Origin: Streptomyces olivoverticillatus
GTDB taxonomy: Bacteria; Actinomycetota; Actinomycetes; Streptomycetales; Streptomycetaceae
DNA length: 64,000 bases
Direction: 5' to 3'
Assembly: GCF_014203555.1 (NCBI RefSeq)
Contig: NZ_JACHJH010000002.1
Span: forward strand, 528,791 to 592,790
Below, in pieces: positions 37,961-48,730 of the stretch. Numbering within the stretch: position 1 is the stretch's first letter; each line of letters begins with the position of its first letter. The notes under the pieces were generated by a model. The model was not told the origin of the DNA and did no database searches. It was given only the letters and a program-made list of their open reading frames with translations. Position numbers and translations under genes: made by a program.

Positions 37961-38592
37961 TCGCCGAGGATTCCGTCCTGCTCAGAGTGGGCCTGGTGAG
38001 GGTCCTGGAAACGGCCGGTTTCGAGGTGGTCGCGGAAGTGGGTGACGCGGAAGCCCTGTTGGCGGCGGTCGAGGAGCACCGGCCGGACCTCACGGTGTGC
38101 GACGTGCGGATGCCGCCGGGCTTCACGGACGAGGGCGTCCGCGCGGCCCTCGCCATCCGCAGCCGGTGGCCGGACCTGGCGGTGCTGCTGCTCTCCCAGT
38201 ACGTGGAGGAGCGGTACGCCGCCGACCTGCTGTCCGGCAACACGAGCGGGGTCGGCTACCTGCTCAAGCAACGGGTCGCGGACGTCGCGGAGTTCATCGA
38301 GGTCCTGCACCGCGTGGCGGCGGGCGGCACGGCTCTGGACCCCCAGGTCGTCGCCCAGCTCCTGACCCGCCGCCACAGCGACCCGCTGGACCGGCTGACG
38401 GCCCGGGAGCGCGAGGTCCTGGCCTCCATGGCGGAGGGCCGCTCCAACGCGGGCATCGCGGAGCAACTGGTCGTCAGCGAGAGCGCCGTCGCCAAGCACA
38501 TCAACAGCATCCTGGCGAAGCTGGACCTGCCGAAGGCGGACGCGGACCACCGGCGGGTGCTGGCGGTGCTGCGGTTCCTCGGCGTGGGGTGA
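37948..38592 (+). CDS. NarL/LuxR-type response regulator
   Basis: The 214-residue protein has a receiver domain with the phospho-acceptor Asp in TVCDVRMPPGFTDEG (near 50-53) and the conserved Lys in GYLLKQRV. The C-terminal LuxR helix-turn-helix reads LTAREREVLASMAEGRSNAGIAEQLVVSESAVAKHINSILAKLDL (split over about 148-193). GTG at 37948 lies 13 bases inside the kinase gene. It partners the upstream kinase; the regulon is unknown. Confidence 0.93.
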   Translation: MRAVIAEDSVLLRVGLVRVLETAGFEVVAEVGDAEALLAAVEEHRPDLTVCDVRMPPGFTDEGVRAALAIRSRWPDLAVLLLSQYVEERYAADLLSGNTSGVGYLLKQRVADVAEFIEVLHRVAAGGTALDPQVVAQLLTRRHSDPLDRLTAREREVLASMAEGRSNAGIAEQLVVSESAVAKHINSILAKLDLPKADADHRRVLAVLRFLGVG

Positions 38593-38600
38593 GGGCGGGA

Positions 38601-39179
38601 TTACGCCCGCAGCCCGCGCAGCACCAGATCGCAGACCGTCCCGAACGCCTCGTCGATGCCCGGCCGGTCCCACTCCGTCACGTACGCCGGGTCGTGGAAG
38701 CGGCTCGTGGCGTCCCAGACGGCGCGGGCCGTCGCGGCGGCGTCCACGGCGGTGAACTCGCCCTGGGCGACACCGGCTTCCACGATCCGGGCGAGCTGCC
38801 CGATCATGATCCCGATGTGCCGCTCGACCGTCCCGCTGTTCTCGCCGGCCAGGACCATGTACGTCGCGAACAGCTCCGGGTCGCCGCCCGCCTTGCGCCG
38901 CTTCGCGGCGAACAGCGTGGTGAGCCACTGGCGCAGCCGGGGCCCGGCCGGGCCCTCCGCGTCGGCGACGGCGGAGAGTTCGGCGTGCGACTGGTCCAGC
39001 CAGCGGTCCGTGACCGCCTCCCGCAGGGCGGACTTGCTGCCGAAGTGCCGGTAGACGCTGCCGTGACTGACGCCCAGCGCCCGCGCCACGTCGACCACCG
39101 TGGCCTTGGCGGGGCCGTAGCGGCGCAGGACGTCCTCGGTGGCTTCGAGGATGCGGGCGGGGGTCAGCGGGTCGGCCAT
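38601..39179 (-). CDS. TetR-family regulator
   Basis: The 192-residue protein has the N-terminal TetR domain (ILEATEDVLRRYGPAKATVVDVARALGVSHGSVYRHFGSKSAL, about residues 9-52) and a helical ligand-binding domain. It is third in a run of minus-strand genes after an MFS pump and an aldo/keto reductase, 73 bases from the latter. A long palindrome upstream of the reductase is a possible binding site. Confidence 0.9.
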   Translation of the reverse strand: MADPLTPARILEATEDVLRRYGPAKATVVDVARALGVSHGSVYRHFGSKSALREAVTDRWLDQSHAELSAVADAEGPAGPRLRQWLTTLFAAKRRKAGGDPELFATYMVLAGENSGTVERHIGIMIGQLARIVEAGVAQGEFTAVDAAATARAVWDATSRFHDPAYVTEWDRPGIDEAFGTVCDLVLRGLRA

Positions 39180-39252
39180 GGGGGTGCGGCGTCCTTTCGG
39201 TGGGGCGCGGGTTCGGGCGCCTTATATGACCGTACCCGGCCCGCGCCCTCGG

Positions 39253-40269
39253 TCAGTGCTCGCTGTCGAGGTGGGCCATCTGCTCCGCCGGGTAGCGGTC
39301 GCCCGCCGCCGCGTCCGCCGGGACCGCCGCCTCGATGGCGGCCAGATCGGCCTCGGAGAGGGTGACGTCCAGGGCGCCCAGCGCCTCCGTCAGGCGCTCG
39401 CGGGTACGGGCGCCCACCAGCGGGACGATGTCCTCGCCGCGCGAGAGGACCCAGGCGATCGCGGCCTGGGCGACGCTGACGCCCCGCTCCTCGGCGACCT
39501 TGCGCAGCGCCTCCACCAGGTCCAGGTTGCGCTGCAGGTTCTCGCCCTGGAAGCGCGGGCTCATGCCGCGGAAGTCATTGGCCGCCAGCTTCCGGTCGCG
39601 GGCGAAGTGGCCGCTGATCAGGCCGCGCGAGAGCACTCCGTACGCGGTGACGCCGATGCCCAGTTCGCGGCAGACGGGCAGGATCCGGTCCTCGATGCCG
39701 CGGGAGATCAGGCTGTACTCGATCTGGAGGTCGGCGATCGGGGCCACCGAGGCGGCCCGGCGGATGGTGTCGGCGCCTGCCTCGGACAGGCCGATGTGGC
39801 GCACGTATCCGGCCTCGACGAGCTCGGCGATGGCGCCCACCGTCTCCTCGATCGGCACGTCGGGGTCGACGCGGGCGATGCGGTAGACGTCGATGTGGTC
39901 GGTGCCCAGCCGCTGGAGCGAGTATGCGGCGAAGCTCTTCACCGCGGCCGGGCGGCCGTCGTAGCCCAGCCATGCGCCGTCCGGGCCGCGCAGGGCGCCG
40001 AACTTGACGCTGGTCAGCGCCTGCTCCCGGGCCTTGGCGGGGGCGCTGCGCAGGGCTTCGCCGATGAGCATCTCGTTGTGGCCCATGGCGTAGAAGTCGC
40101 CGGTGTCCAGCAGGGTGACGCCCGCGTCGAGGGCGGCGTGAACGGTGGCGATCGACTCGGCGCGGTCGGTGTCGCCGTAGAGGGCGGACATGCCCATGCA
40201 GCCGAGGCCGAGGGCGGAGACCTGGGGGCCGGTGGTGCCGAGGGTGCGGTGCAGCACGGGGAACTCCAC
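39253..40269 (-). CDS. Aldo/keto reductase
   Basis: The 338-residue TIM-barrel protein has LGLGCMGMSALYG near the N-terminus, LLDTGDFYAMGHNEMLIGEAL (catalytic Asp and Tyr) and a C-terminal NADPH-binding region (LVGARTRERLTEALGALD). It resembles the YajO/IolS-type aldo/keto reductases. The start is taken as GTG at 40269 (MEFPVLHRTLG); a GTG twelve bases downstream is possible. A 38-base palindrome lies 42 bases upstream. Confidence 0.88.
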   Translation of the reverse strand: MEFPVLHRTLGTTGPQVSALGLGCMGMSALYGDTDRAESIATVHAALDAGVTLLDTGDFYAMGHNEMLIGEALRSAPAKAREQALTSVKFGALRGPDGAWLGYDGRPAAVKSFAAYSLQRLGTDHIDVYRIARVDPDVPIEETVGAIAELVEAGYVRHIGLSEAGADTIRRAASVAPIADLQIEYSLISRGIEDRILPVCRELGIGVTAYGVLSRGLISGHFARDRKLAANDFRGMSPRFQGENLQRNLDLVEALRKVAEERGVSVAQAAIAWVLSRGEDIVPLVGARTRERLTEALGALDVTLSEADLAAIEAAVPADAAAGDRYPAEQMAHLDSEH

Positions 40270-40310
40270 ATCAGAGATCAGAGGGGGGAGGGGTGCTCAA
40301 GTAGAGTGAC

Positions 40311-40348
40311 ACATGGAATGACAGATTTCAATATCTGTCATTCCATGT
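40311..40348. promoter_or_regulatory. 38-bp palindrome between MFS and aldo/keto reductase genes
   Basis: ACATGGAATGACAGAT (40311-40326), six bases, then its exact complement (40333-40348). A further half-site GTCATTCCTTGT follows at 40351-40362. It is clearly AT-richer than its surroundings. It is either a TetR-type operator for the reductase/regulator genes or a terminator of the upstream MFS gene, or both. Confidence 0.6.
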
Positions 40349-40388
40349 ACGTCATTCCTTGTGCGTCGACCCCCGGCCTCAAGCCCCC

Positions 40389-41846
40389 TCAGCGCACCGT
40401 CCGCGGCAGCCGCAGCGTCAGCAGCACCGTCACGGCCACCGCAACCAACTGCACCGCCAGCGTGATCATCAGCGCCTCCCGCATCCCCGAGCCCGGCGTC
40501 AGCGACAGGAACAGCGACCCGAGCGTGGCCACGCCCAGCGCCATGAACGCCTGCTGCGTGGTCACCAGCACCCCGCTGCCCACCCCCGCCCGGTCCACCG
40601 GCACCTCGCTCAGCACCAGCCGGATCGTCAGCGGCATCAGCAGCCCCTGCCCCAGCCCCTGCACGGCCAGCCCCGGCGCCAGCCCCAGGACCCCCAGCCC
40701 GTGCCAGCCGAACCAGAAGGTCGCCGCCACTATGGCCAGACCGGCCGCCTGCACCAGCGCCCCGGCCGTCGCCAGCCGCCGCCCGTACCGCGAGGCCAGC
40801 CGGGGCCCGGCCAGCGAGCCGATCAGGAACGTCACGCACATCGGCACCAGCGTCAGCCCCGCCGCCGACGGCCCCATCCGCAGGCCTTCCTGCAACGCCA
40901 CCGCCAGGACGAACATGAAGCCGCCCCAGCCGATGGAGAACGGCATGATCAGCGTCAGCCCGCTGCGCACCGCGTGCACCCGCAGCAGCGACGGCGGCAC
41001 CAGCGGCACCCGGCCCGCCCGCTCCAGCCGCCGCTCCACCACGACGAACGCCACCGCCGCGACCGGGAAGAGCGCCAGCAGCACCCACGACCACAGCGGC
41101 CACCCCGCGGCCCGGCCCTCCGTCAGCGGCACCAGCAGCGACACCAGCGAGAGAGACAGCAGGGCCGTGCCCCAGCCGTCCACGCCCGCCGGGCGCTCCG
41201 AGCGCGTCTCCGGCACCGCGCGCACCGCGAGCAGCAGAGCCGCTGCCGCGATCGGCGCGTTGATCAGGAAGATGGACCGCCAGCCGGTCCCCGCGAGATC
41301 GGCCGAGACCAGCACCCCGCCGAGCACCTGCCCGACCGCGCTCACCACCCCGGCCGTACCGCTGTACAGGCTCAGCGCCTTCGTCCGCTGCGCACCGCTG
41401 GTCGTGGCCTGGATCGTCGCCAGCACCTGCGGCAGCATCAGCGCCGACGCCGCGCCCTGCGCGACCCGCGCCACCACCAGCGTCCACGCGTCCGGCGCCA
41501 GACCACAGGCCACGGACGTCACGCCGAAGGCCGCGGTGCCCCACAGGAACAGCCGCCTGCGGCCGACCATGTCGCCCAGCCGGCCGCCGAGCACCAGCAG
41601 CACCGCGTAGGCGATGCCGTAGCCGCCGACCACCATCTCCAGCAGCGCCGGTCCGGCGTGCAGGTCCCGGTCGATCGTCGGCAGGGCGACGTTGACGATG
41701 AAGAAGTCCAGGAACGGCAGCGCCGCACCGAGCAGCACCGTCGCCAGCCCCAGGGGGCGCAGCCCGGGTGAGGCGGACTCGGGGGAGGGGGCGGGCACGG
41801 GGGTCGTAGGGGCAGAGGCCGGACTGGCTATACGCGGTTCACTCAC
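40389..41846 (-). CDS. MFS drug-efflux transporter, DHA2 type
   Basis: The 485-residue polytopic membrane protein contains PFLDFFIVNVALPTIDRDLH in helix 1 and GGYGIAYAVLLVLGGRLGDMVGRRRLF (loop 2-3 motif). GQVLGGVLVSADLAGTGWRSIFLINAP is the helix 5 antiporter motif and following loop. GTG at 41846 (VSEPRIAS) is the most likely start. It is divergent from an XRE/MmyB regulator with repeated CTGGTAC sequences between them. Confidence 0.88.
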   Translation of the reverse strand: MSEPRIASPASAPTTPVPAPSPESASPGLRPLGLATVLLGAALPFLDFFIVNVALPTIDRDLHAGPALLEMVVGGYGIAYAVLLVLGGRLGDMVGRRRLFLWGTAAFGVTSVACGLAPDAWTLVVARVAQGAASALMLPQVLATIQATTSGAQRTKALSLYSGTAGVVSAVGQVLGGVLVSADLAGTGWRSIFLINAPIAAAALLLAVRAVPETRSERPAGVDGWGTALLSLSLVSLLVPLTEGRAAGWPLWSWVLLALFPVAAVAFVVVERRLERAGRVPLVPPSLLRVHAVRSGLTLIMPFSIGWGGFMFVLAVALQEGLRMGPSAAGLTLVPMCVTFLIGSLAGPRLASRYGRRLATAGALVQAAGLAIVAATFWFGWHGLGVLGLAPGLAVQGLGQGLLMPLTIRLVLSEVPVDRAGVGSGVLVTTQQAFMALGVATLGSLFLSLTPGSGMREALMITLAVQLVAVAVTVLLTLRLPRTVR

Positions 41847-41873
41847 GGATACGACGATGGCGGTGCCCGCAGC

Positions 41874-41922
41874 CTGGTACCAGAGTCTCCTTATCCTGGT
41901 ACTGGCGCTACCTGGCAACAGG
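41874..41922. promoter_or_regulatory. Operator candidate in the MFS/XRE divergent region
   Basis: CTGGTACCAG (41874-41883) is a perfect 10-bp palindrome, repeated imperfectly as CTGGTACTGG (41896-41905), with CCTG-GCAA-CAGG (41911-41922) beyond. First and second copies start 22 bases apart, about two helix turns. Confidence 0.5.
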
Positions 41923-41947
41923 CTGCCGTGACCAGCACCCTGGAGTC

Positions 41948-42862
41948 ATGACGATGATGACGCTCACCCCTCCCGCCGTAGCCGGCCGTACGGCGGACGA
42001 CGTACGGCGCAGAGCACTGGCCGCCTTCCTCCGCTCCCGCCGCGAGCGCATCAGCCCCGAGCAGGCGGGCCTGCCGCGCGGCCCCCGCCGGCGCACGCCG
42101 GGCCTGCGCCGCGAGGAGGTCGCCCAGCTCGCCGCCGTGGGCGTCACCTGGTACACGTGGCTGGAGCAGGCGCGCGAGATCCAGGTCTCCGCGCAGGTCC
42201 TGGACGCCGTGGCCCGCGCCCTGATGCTCGACCGCGGCGAGCGCTCCCACCTCTTCGCCCTGGCGGGCGTCGTCGACCCGCTGCCCGGCACGGACAGCAC
42301 CGCCGTCACACCGGCGCTGCGCCGGATGCTCGACGCGCTGGAGCCGCTGCCCGCCTGCCTGCAGAACGCGCGCTACGACATCCTCGCCCACAACCGCATG
42401 TACGGCCGTCTGATGTGCGACCTCGACGCCCTGCCGCCGGAGGAGCGCAACTGCCTCTGGCTGCACTTCGTCAGCCCCGAGTGGCGTGCCGCGGCCGTCA
42501 ACGGCGAGGAGGCCCGGCGTGCCATGGCCGCCAAGTTCCGCTCCTCGATGGCCGAGCACATCGCCGAACCCGCCTGGAAGTGCCTGCTCAGGCGGCTGCT
42601 CGACGCCTCGGAGGAGTTCCGGCGGCTGTGGGCGGAGCACGAGGTCGTCTCCGTCGACGTCCATAAGGCGGCGATCCTGAACGTCCCCCGGGCGGGCCTG
42701 ATGCGCCTGGACCACACCAGCCTGTGGACCGGCCCCACCCCCGGCACCCGCCTGATCACCTTCACCCCCGCCGATGCGGAGTCCGACCGGGCGCTGCGCC
42801 GGCTGCACGCCCAGGTGAGCGCCGGCGACCGGCCGGGCCCCGGGGACGACTGCGCCGGATGA
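41948..42862 (+). CDS. XRE-family regulator with MmyB-like domain (second copy)
   Basis: The 304-residue protein has an N-terminal helix-turn-helix (RRTPGLRREEVAQLAAVGVTWYTWLEQAREIQVSAQVLDAVARAL split over about 40-87) and an MmyB ligand domain (NARYDILAHNRMYGRLM, FTPADAESDRALRRLHAQV). It is clearly related to the regulator at 20353 and is likewise divergent from an MFS pump, which it probably controls. Start is the ATG at 41948; an internal ATG two codons later is possible. Confidence 0.88.
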   Translation: MTMMTLTPPAVAGRTADDVRRRALAAFLRSRRERISPEQAGLPRGPRRRTPGLRREEVAQLAAVGVTWYTWLEQAREIQVSAQVLDAVARALMLDRGERSHLFALAGVVDPLPGTDSTAVTPALRRMLDALEPLPACLQNARYDILAHNRMYGRLMCDLDALPPEERNCLWLHFVSPEWRAAAVNGEEARRAMAAKFRSSMAEHIAEPAWKCLLRRLLDASEEFRRLWAEHEVVSVDVHKAAILNVPRAGLMRLDHTSLWTGPTPGTRLITFTPADAESDRALRRLHAQVSAGDRPGPGDDCAG

Positions 42863-42916
42863 GGGACAATGGACGGTCAGCCCAACCGTCCGCATGACTT
42901 CGAGGAAGCTCCCTCC

Positions 42917-44047
42917 ATGACGCTCCAGATCGGTCCGCACTCCGTGCAGCCGCCGGTGGTCCTGGCCCCGATGGCCGGGATCACCAACGCCCCGTTCCGC
43001 ACGCTGTGCCGCGAGTTCTCGGGCGGCAAGGGCCTCTTCGTCAGCGAGATGATCACCACGCGTGCGCTCGTCGAGCGGGACGCCAAGACCATGCGGCTGA
43101 TCCACTTCGACGGGACCGAGAAGCCCCGCTCCATCCAGCTCTACGGCGTCGACCCGGTCACCGTCGGCAAGGCCGTCCGCATGATCGTGGACGAGGACCT
43201 GGCCGACCACATCGACCTCAACTTCGGCTGCCCCGTCCCCAAGGTCACCCGCAAGGGCGGCGGCTCGGCCCTGCCCTACAAGCGCAACCTGCTGCGCTCC
43301 ATCCTGCGCGAGGCCGTGGGCAACGCCGGGGCGCTCCCGGTGACCATGAAGATGCGCAAGGGCATCGACGACGACCACATCACCTACCTCGACGCCGGGC
43401 GGATCGCCGTCGAGGAGGGCGTCACCGCCATCGCCCTGCACGGCCGCACGGCCGCCCAGCACTACGGCGGCACCGCCGACTGGGACGCCATCGCCCGCCT
43501 GAAGGAGACCGTCCCCGAGATCCCCGTGCTCGGAAACGGCGACATCTGGTCGGCCGAGGACGCGGTGCGGATGATGCGCGAGACCGGCTGCGACGGCGTG
43601 GTGGTCGGCCGCGGCTGCCTCGGCCGGCCCTGGCTCTTCGGCGACTTGGTCGCCGCCTTCGAGGAGGGCGGCGAGGGCACGTACGCGCAGCCCACCCTGC
43701 GCGAGGTGGCCAGGGTGATGGTGCGCCACGCAGAGCTGCTGGGCCAGTGGCTGGAGAACGAGGAACGCGGCGTCATCGACTTCCGCAAGCACGTCGCCTG
43801 GTACACCAAGGGCTTTTCGATCGGCTCGGAGCTGCGAAAGAAGCTGGCAATCACCTCATCTCTGGACGAACTGGACGCTCTTCTGAGCGAGCTCGACCTG
43901 GATCAGCCCTGGCCTATCGGTGCGGACGGGCCGCGCGGGCGCACCTCCGGGCGCAATCGCGTGGTGCTTCCGGACGGCTGGCTCGACGATCCGTACGACT
44001 GCGCCGCGGTGAGTGCGGACGCTGAACTTGACACTTCCGGCGGCTGA
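42917..44047 (+). CDS. dusB: tRNA-dihydrouridine synthase
   Basis: The 376-residue FMN-binding TIM barrel has VLAPMAGITNAPFRTLCREF, the catalytic Cys in LNFGCPVPKVTRKGGGSAL, and HGRTAAQHYGGTADWDAI with GNGDIWS. Dus enzymes reduce specific uridines in tRNA D-loops with NADPH. ATG at 42917 is preceded by GAGGAAG; an earlier in-frame ATG at 42869 would add a non-conserved tail. Confidence 0.95.
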   Translation: MTLQIGPHSVQPPVVLAPMAGITNAPFRTLCREFSGGKGLFVSEMITTRALVERDAKTMRLIHFDGTEKPRSIQLYGVDPVTVGKAVRMIVDEDLADHIDLNFGCPVPKVTRKGGGSALPYKRNLLRSILREAVGNAGALPVTMKMRKGIDDDHITYLDAGRIAVEEGVTAIALHGRTAAQHYGGTADWDAIARLKETVPEIPVLGNGDIWSAEDAVRMMRETGCDGVVVGRGCLGRPWLFGDLVAAFEEGGEGTYAQPTLREVARVMVRHAELLGQWLENEERGVIDFRKHVAWYTKGFSIGSELRKKLAITSSLDELDALLSELDLDQPWPIGADGPRGRTSGRNRVVLPDGWLDDPYDCAAVSADAELDTSGG

Positions 44048-44425
44048 ACGGCTCTCGACAGGGCGTGATTCTCGCCACCTCTGATCGGGGCTCTGCTCAC
44101 ATGAGCGCCGAAAATGAGGCTGCACCTTCCCAAGGGGTGGCACTGCGTGCCACCCCTATTGGGTTCACTGGTTGACGTCAGACGGTGGCATTTTCCGGAC
44201 ATTCATCGACGCACCGCGATGTCTCCAAAGCACTCCGTCACACTGTCTTCAAGACATGAAGATTGCGGGGTCGTCCCTCAAATGAGCACTCGACTTTAGA
44301 TCTGCTGGCGGACGGGTGGTTACGCCCCCAGGACGGCGGAGTGGACCTCCTCAACAGCCTTCGATCTGGGTACGCTCCCCGCCGTCAGGGCAGCCCACCT
44401 CCCTCATCTGCGTCCGGGAGGCCCA
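44048..44425. other. Intergenic region dusB-ppdK
   Basis: This 378-base stretch has the dusB terminator (44133-44157), a TGACGTCA octamer (44173-44180) and a TGTCTT-C-AAGACA palindrome (44244-44256). It presumably holds the ppdK promoter, but I cannot pick one confidently. No convincing ORF. Confidence 0.5.
44133..44157 (+). terminator. dusB terminator
   Basis: AGGGGTGGCAC-TGC-GTGCCACCCCT, 11-bp perfect arms, followed by ATTGGGTT. It lies 86 bases after the dusB stop. Confidence 0.7.
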
Positions 44426-47158
<2,733 letters not shown>

Positions 47159-47230
47159 GCGCAGTCCGGTTGACCACCGGAGCCGCAGTTGGGATGACCT
47201 CGACCCTCAGACCCTGGCGGCTCCGGTAGA

Positions 47231-47266
47231 GGAGGGAGCGGCCCCCCGCGGGGGGCCGCTCCCTCC
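47231..47266 (+). terminator. ppdK terminator, 36-bp perfect palindrome
   Basis: GGAGGGAGCGGCCCCCCG followed directly by its complement. It starts 73 bases after the ppdK stop. Confidence 0.8.
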
Positions 47267-47356
47267 GCATGCGCGGGGCCTGGGGCGGAGCCCCGGTTAA
47301 CCTGCGCGTAACGTGGGCGGCACCCCCTGGTCATCAGGGGGCCCGCGGCATGGCGA

Positions 47357-47388
47357 AGGGGCGGCGCCCGTGCGGGAGCGCCGCCCCT
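47357..47388 (+). terminator. Second terminator-like hairpin
   Basis: AGGGGCGGCGC (47357-47367) and GCGCCGCCCCT (47378-47388), 10-base loop, followed by CTTTACT. There is no gene between this and the first terminator, so it may be a backup or end an unrecognised RNA. Confidence 0.6.
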
Positions 47389-47644
47389 CTTTACTCCCCC
47401 ACCGGGAGTTGTTGCCGCCCGCATCGGCTCGGGCGGCAACTCGCATACTCAGCGGCCGCTTTTTCGCTCGCCACCCCCCACGGGAACGAGCGGGGGCGGC
47501 CCCGAGTGCGTGAATAGCATTTCGCTTCTGCGATGTTCGCCGCGAGTCCTTTCAACTGTGGCCAAAAGGGCGTGGTAACACCGCGTATCGGTGTGCATAC
47601 TCAGTGGGCGGGGGGTGGTTGCGGATGTCTCATGTGGGGGTTTG

Positions 47645-48676
47645 GTGCTGCGTGTCCATTTCACTGGACTCGATCTGGCCCGGTTGCGCCTGGCCGGAGA
47701 CCCGGACGCGCTCTGGGAAACCGTATTGAGCCTGCACCGGCTCCGGGACAAACAAGGCGAGTCGATCTTTGGAGATTGGCGCTCGGAAACCCGCGCTCGG
47801 TTGAATGGTGAAACGCGGCTTCTCGCGCCGCTCGTTCCCTCCCGGGGATATTTCCCGGACTTCCTGACACCGCCCGAAGGCTTACTCGGACTCGAGTCCG
47901 GCATACAGGCCCTGCGGGCCACCCCGGCCGAGAGGGTGCACCAGGAACTGAGCAAGCTCTCCACCGTCCGCACCCTGCCCGCCTGGATACGATCGCTGGC
48001 CGAGGGGGACTCCCGGGCGTTCGGCAAGCTGATCGGCGCCCTGCACACCTACCACCAGGCCGCCATCGCCCCGTACTGGGACCACATCCAGGCGCAGATC
48101 GAGGCGGACCGGGCCGTGCGCGGCCGGGCGCTGCTGGACGGCGGCGCGGACGCGCTGCTGTCCTCGCTGCCGCCCACGATGCGCTGGCACGCACCGGTGC
48201 TGGAGGTGGACTACCCCGTCGACCGCGATCTGCACCTCGACGGCCGCGGTCTGCTGCTCCTGCCGTCCTTCTTCTGCCGCCGCACGCCGGTGACCCTGCA
48301 GAACCCGGAGCTCACGCCCGTCCTGGTCTATCCGGCCCGGCACATGTCGGAGACTGCGCCCGTGGTCCCCGCCGCGCCCCGCTCGCTGGGCAAGCTCGTC
48401 GGCCACACGCGCTCGGCGGTCCTCGGCTCGATCGGCGGCGGCTGCACCACCAGCGAACTGGCGCGCAGGGTGGGCGTGTCGGCGGCCTCGGCCAGCCAGC
48501 ACGCGGGCGTGCTGCGCGAGGCGGGCCTGGTGCTGACCCTGCGCAACGGCAGCGCGGTGATGCACACCCTCACGCCCCTGGGTGCCGCCCTGCTGCGCGG
48601 CGGCCACCGCGGCCAGCAGCGCGGCGCCCGGGCTCAGTCGTCGATGCCGGAGCGTTCGACGCCCGCCACGATGTAG
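47645..48676 (+). CDS. ArsR-like winged-helix regulator (long form)
   Basis: The 343-residue protein has a C-terminal winged helix (RSAVLGSIGGGCTTSELARRVGVSAASASQHAGVLREAGLVLTLRNGSAVMHTLTPLGAALL, about 258-318). A long N-terminal domain of unknown fold precedes it, a layout common in Streptomyces. GTG at 47645 follows GGGG. The last fourteen or so residues (AQSSMPERSTPATM) are read from the opposite strand of a remnant ABC-permease 3' end, so the original C-terminus may have been altered. Confidence 0.8.
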   Translation: MLRVHFTGLDLARLRLAGDPDALWETVLSLHRLRDKQGESIFGDWRSETRARLNGETRLLAPLVPSRGYFPDFLTPPEGLLGLESGIQALRATPAERVHQELSKLSTVRTLPAWIRSLAEGDSRAFGKLIGALHTYHQAAIAPYWDHIQAQIEADRAVRGRALLDGGADALLSSLPPTMRWHAPVLEVDYPVDRDLHLDGRGLLLLPSFFCRRTPVTLQNPELTPVLVYPARHMSETAPVVPAAPRSLGKLVGHTRSAVLGSIGGGCTTSELARRVGVSAASASQHAGVLREAGLVLTLRNGSAVMHTLTPLGAALLRGGHRGQQRGARAQSSMPERSTPATM

Positions 48677-48678
48677 CG
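48634..48678 (-). pseudogene. Remnant 3' end of a second sugar ABC permease gene
   Basis: Read on the minus strand these 45 bases encode RYIVAGVERSGIDD and TGA, identical to the end of the intact permease gene at 48731-48775. The DNA differs at three bases, all synonymous third positions. It overlaps the end of the ArsR-type gene and has no coding sequence upstream. Confidence 0.6.
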
Positions 48679-48730
48679 GTCTCCCGGGGGCTGACCCCCG
48701 GACCCCCAGCCGGGTCGCGCGCCGGCGCGG

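Larger units (their letters stand above)
47159..47644. other. Hairpin-rich intergenic region ppdK to ArsR-type gene
   Basis: 486 bases without a convincing gene. Four hairpins stand in a row: 47231-47266 (perfect palindrome), CCCCCTG-GTCAT-CAGGGGG (about 47324-47342), 47357-47388 and GAGTTGTTGCCGCCCG/CGGGCGGCAACTC (about 47406-47442). The last part, 47500-47640, is less GC-rich and probably holds the promoter of the next gene. Confidence 0.5.

Noticed and set aside
40321..40348. Short Met-Thr-Asp-x-x-Ile-Cys-His-Ser-Met peptides readable on both strands
   Set aside because: They arise from the perfect palindrome, which reads the same on either strand; no ribosome site supports translation.
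47159..47644. Search for a tRNA or other structural RNA in the ppdK downstream gap
   Set aside because: The hairpins do not assemble into a cloverleaf and no CCA-adjacent acceptor stem is seen. No tRNA was recognised anywhere in the window.
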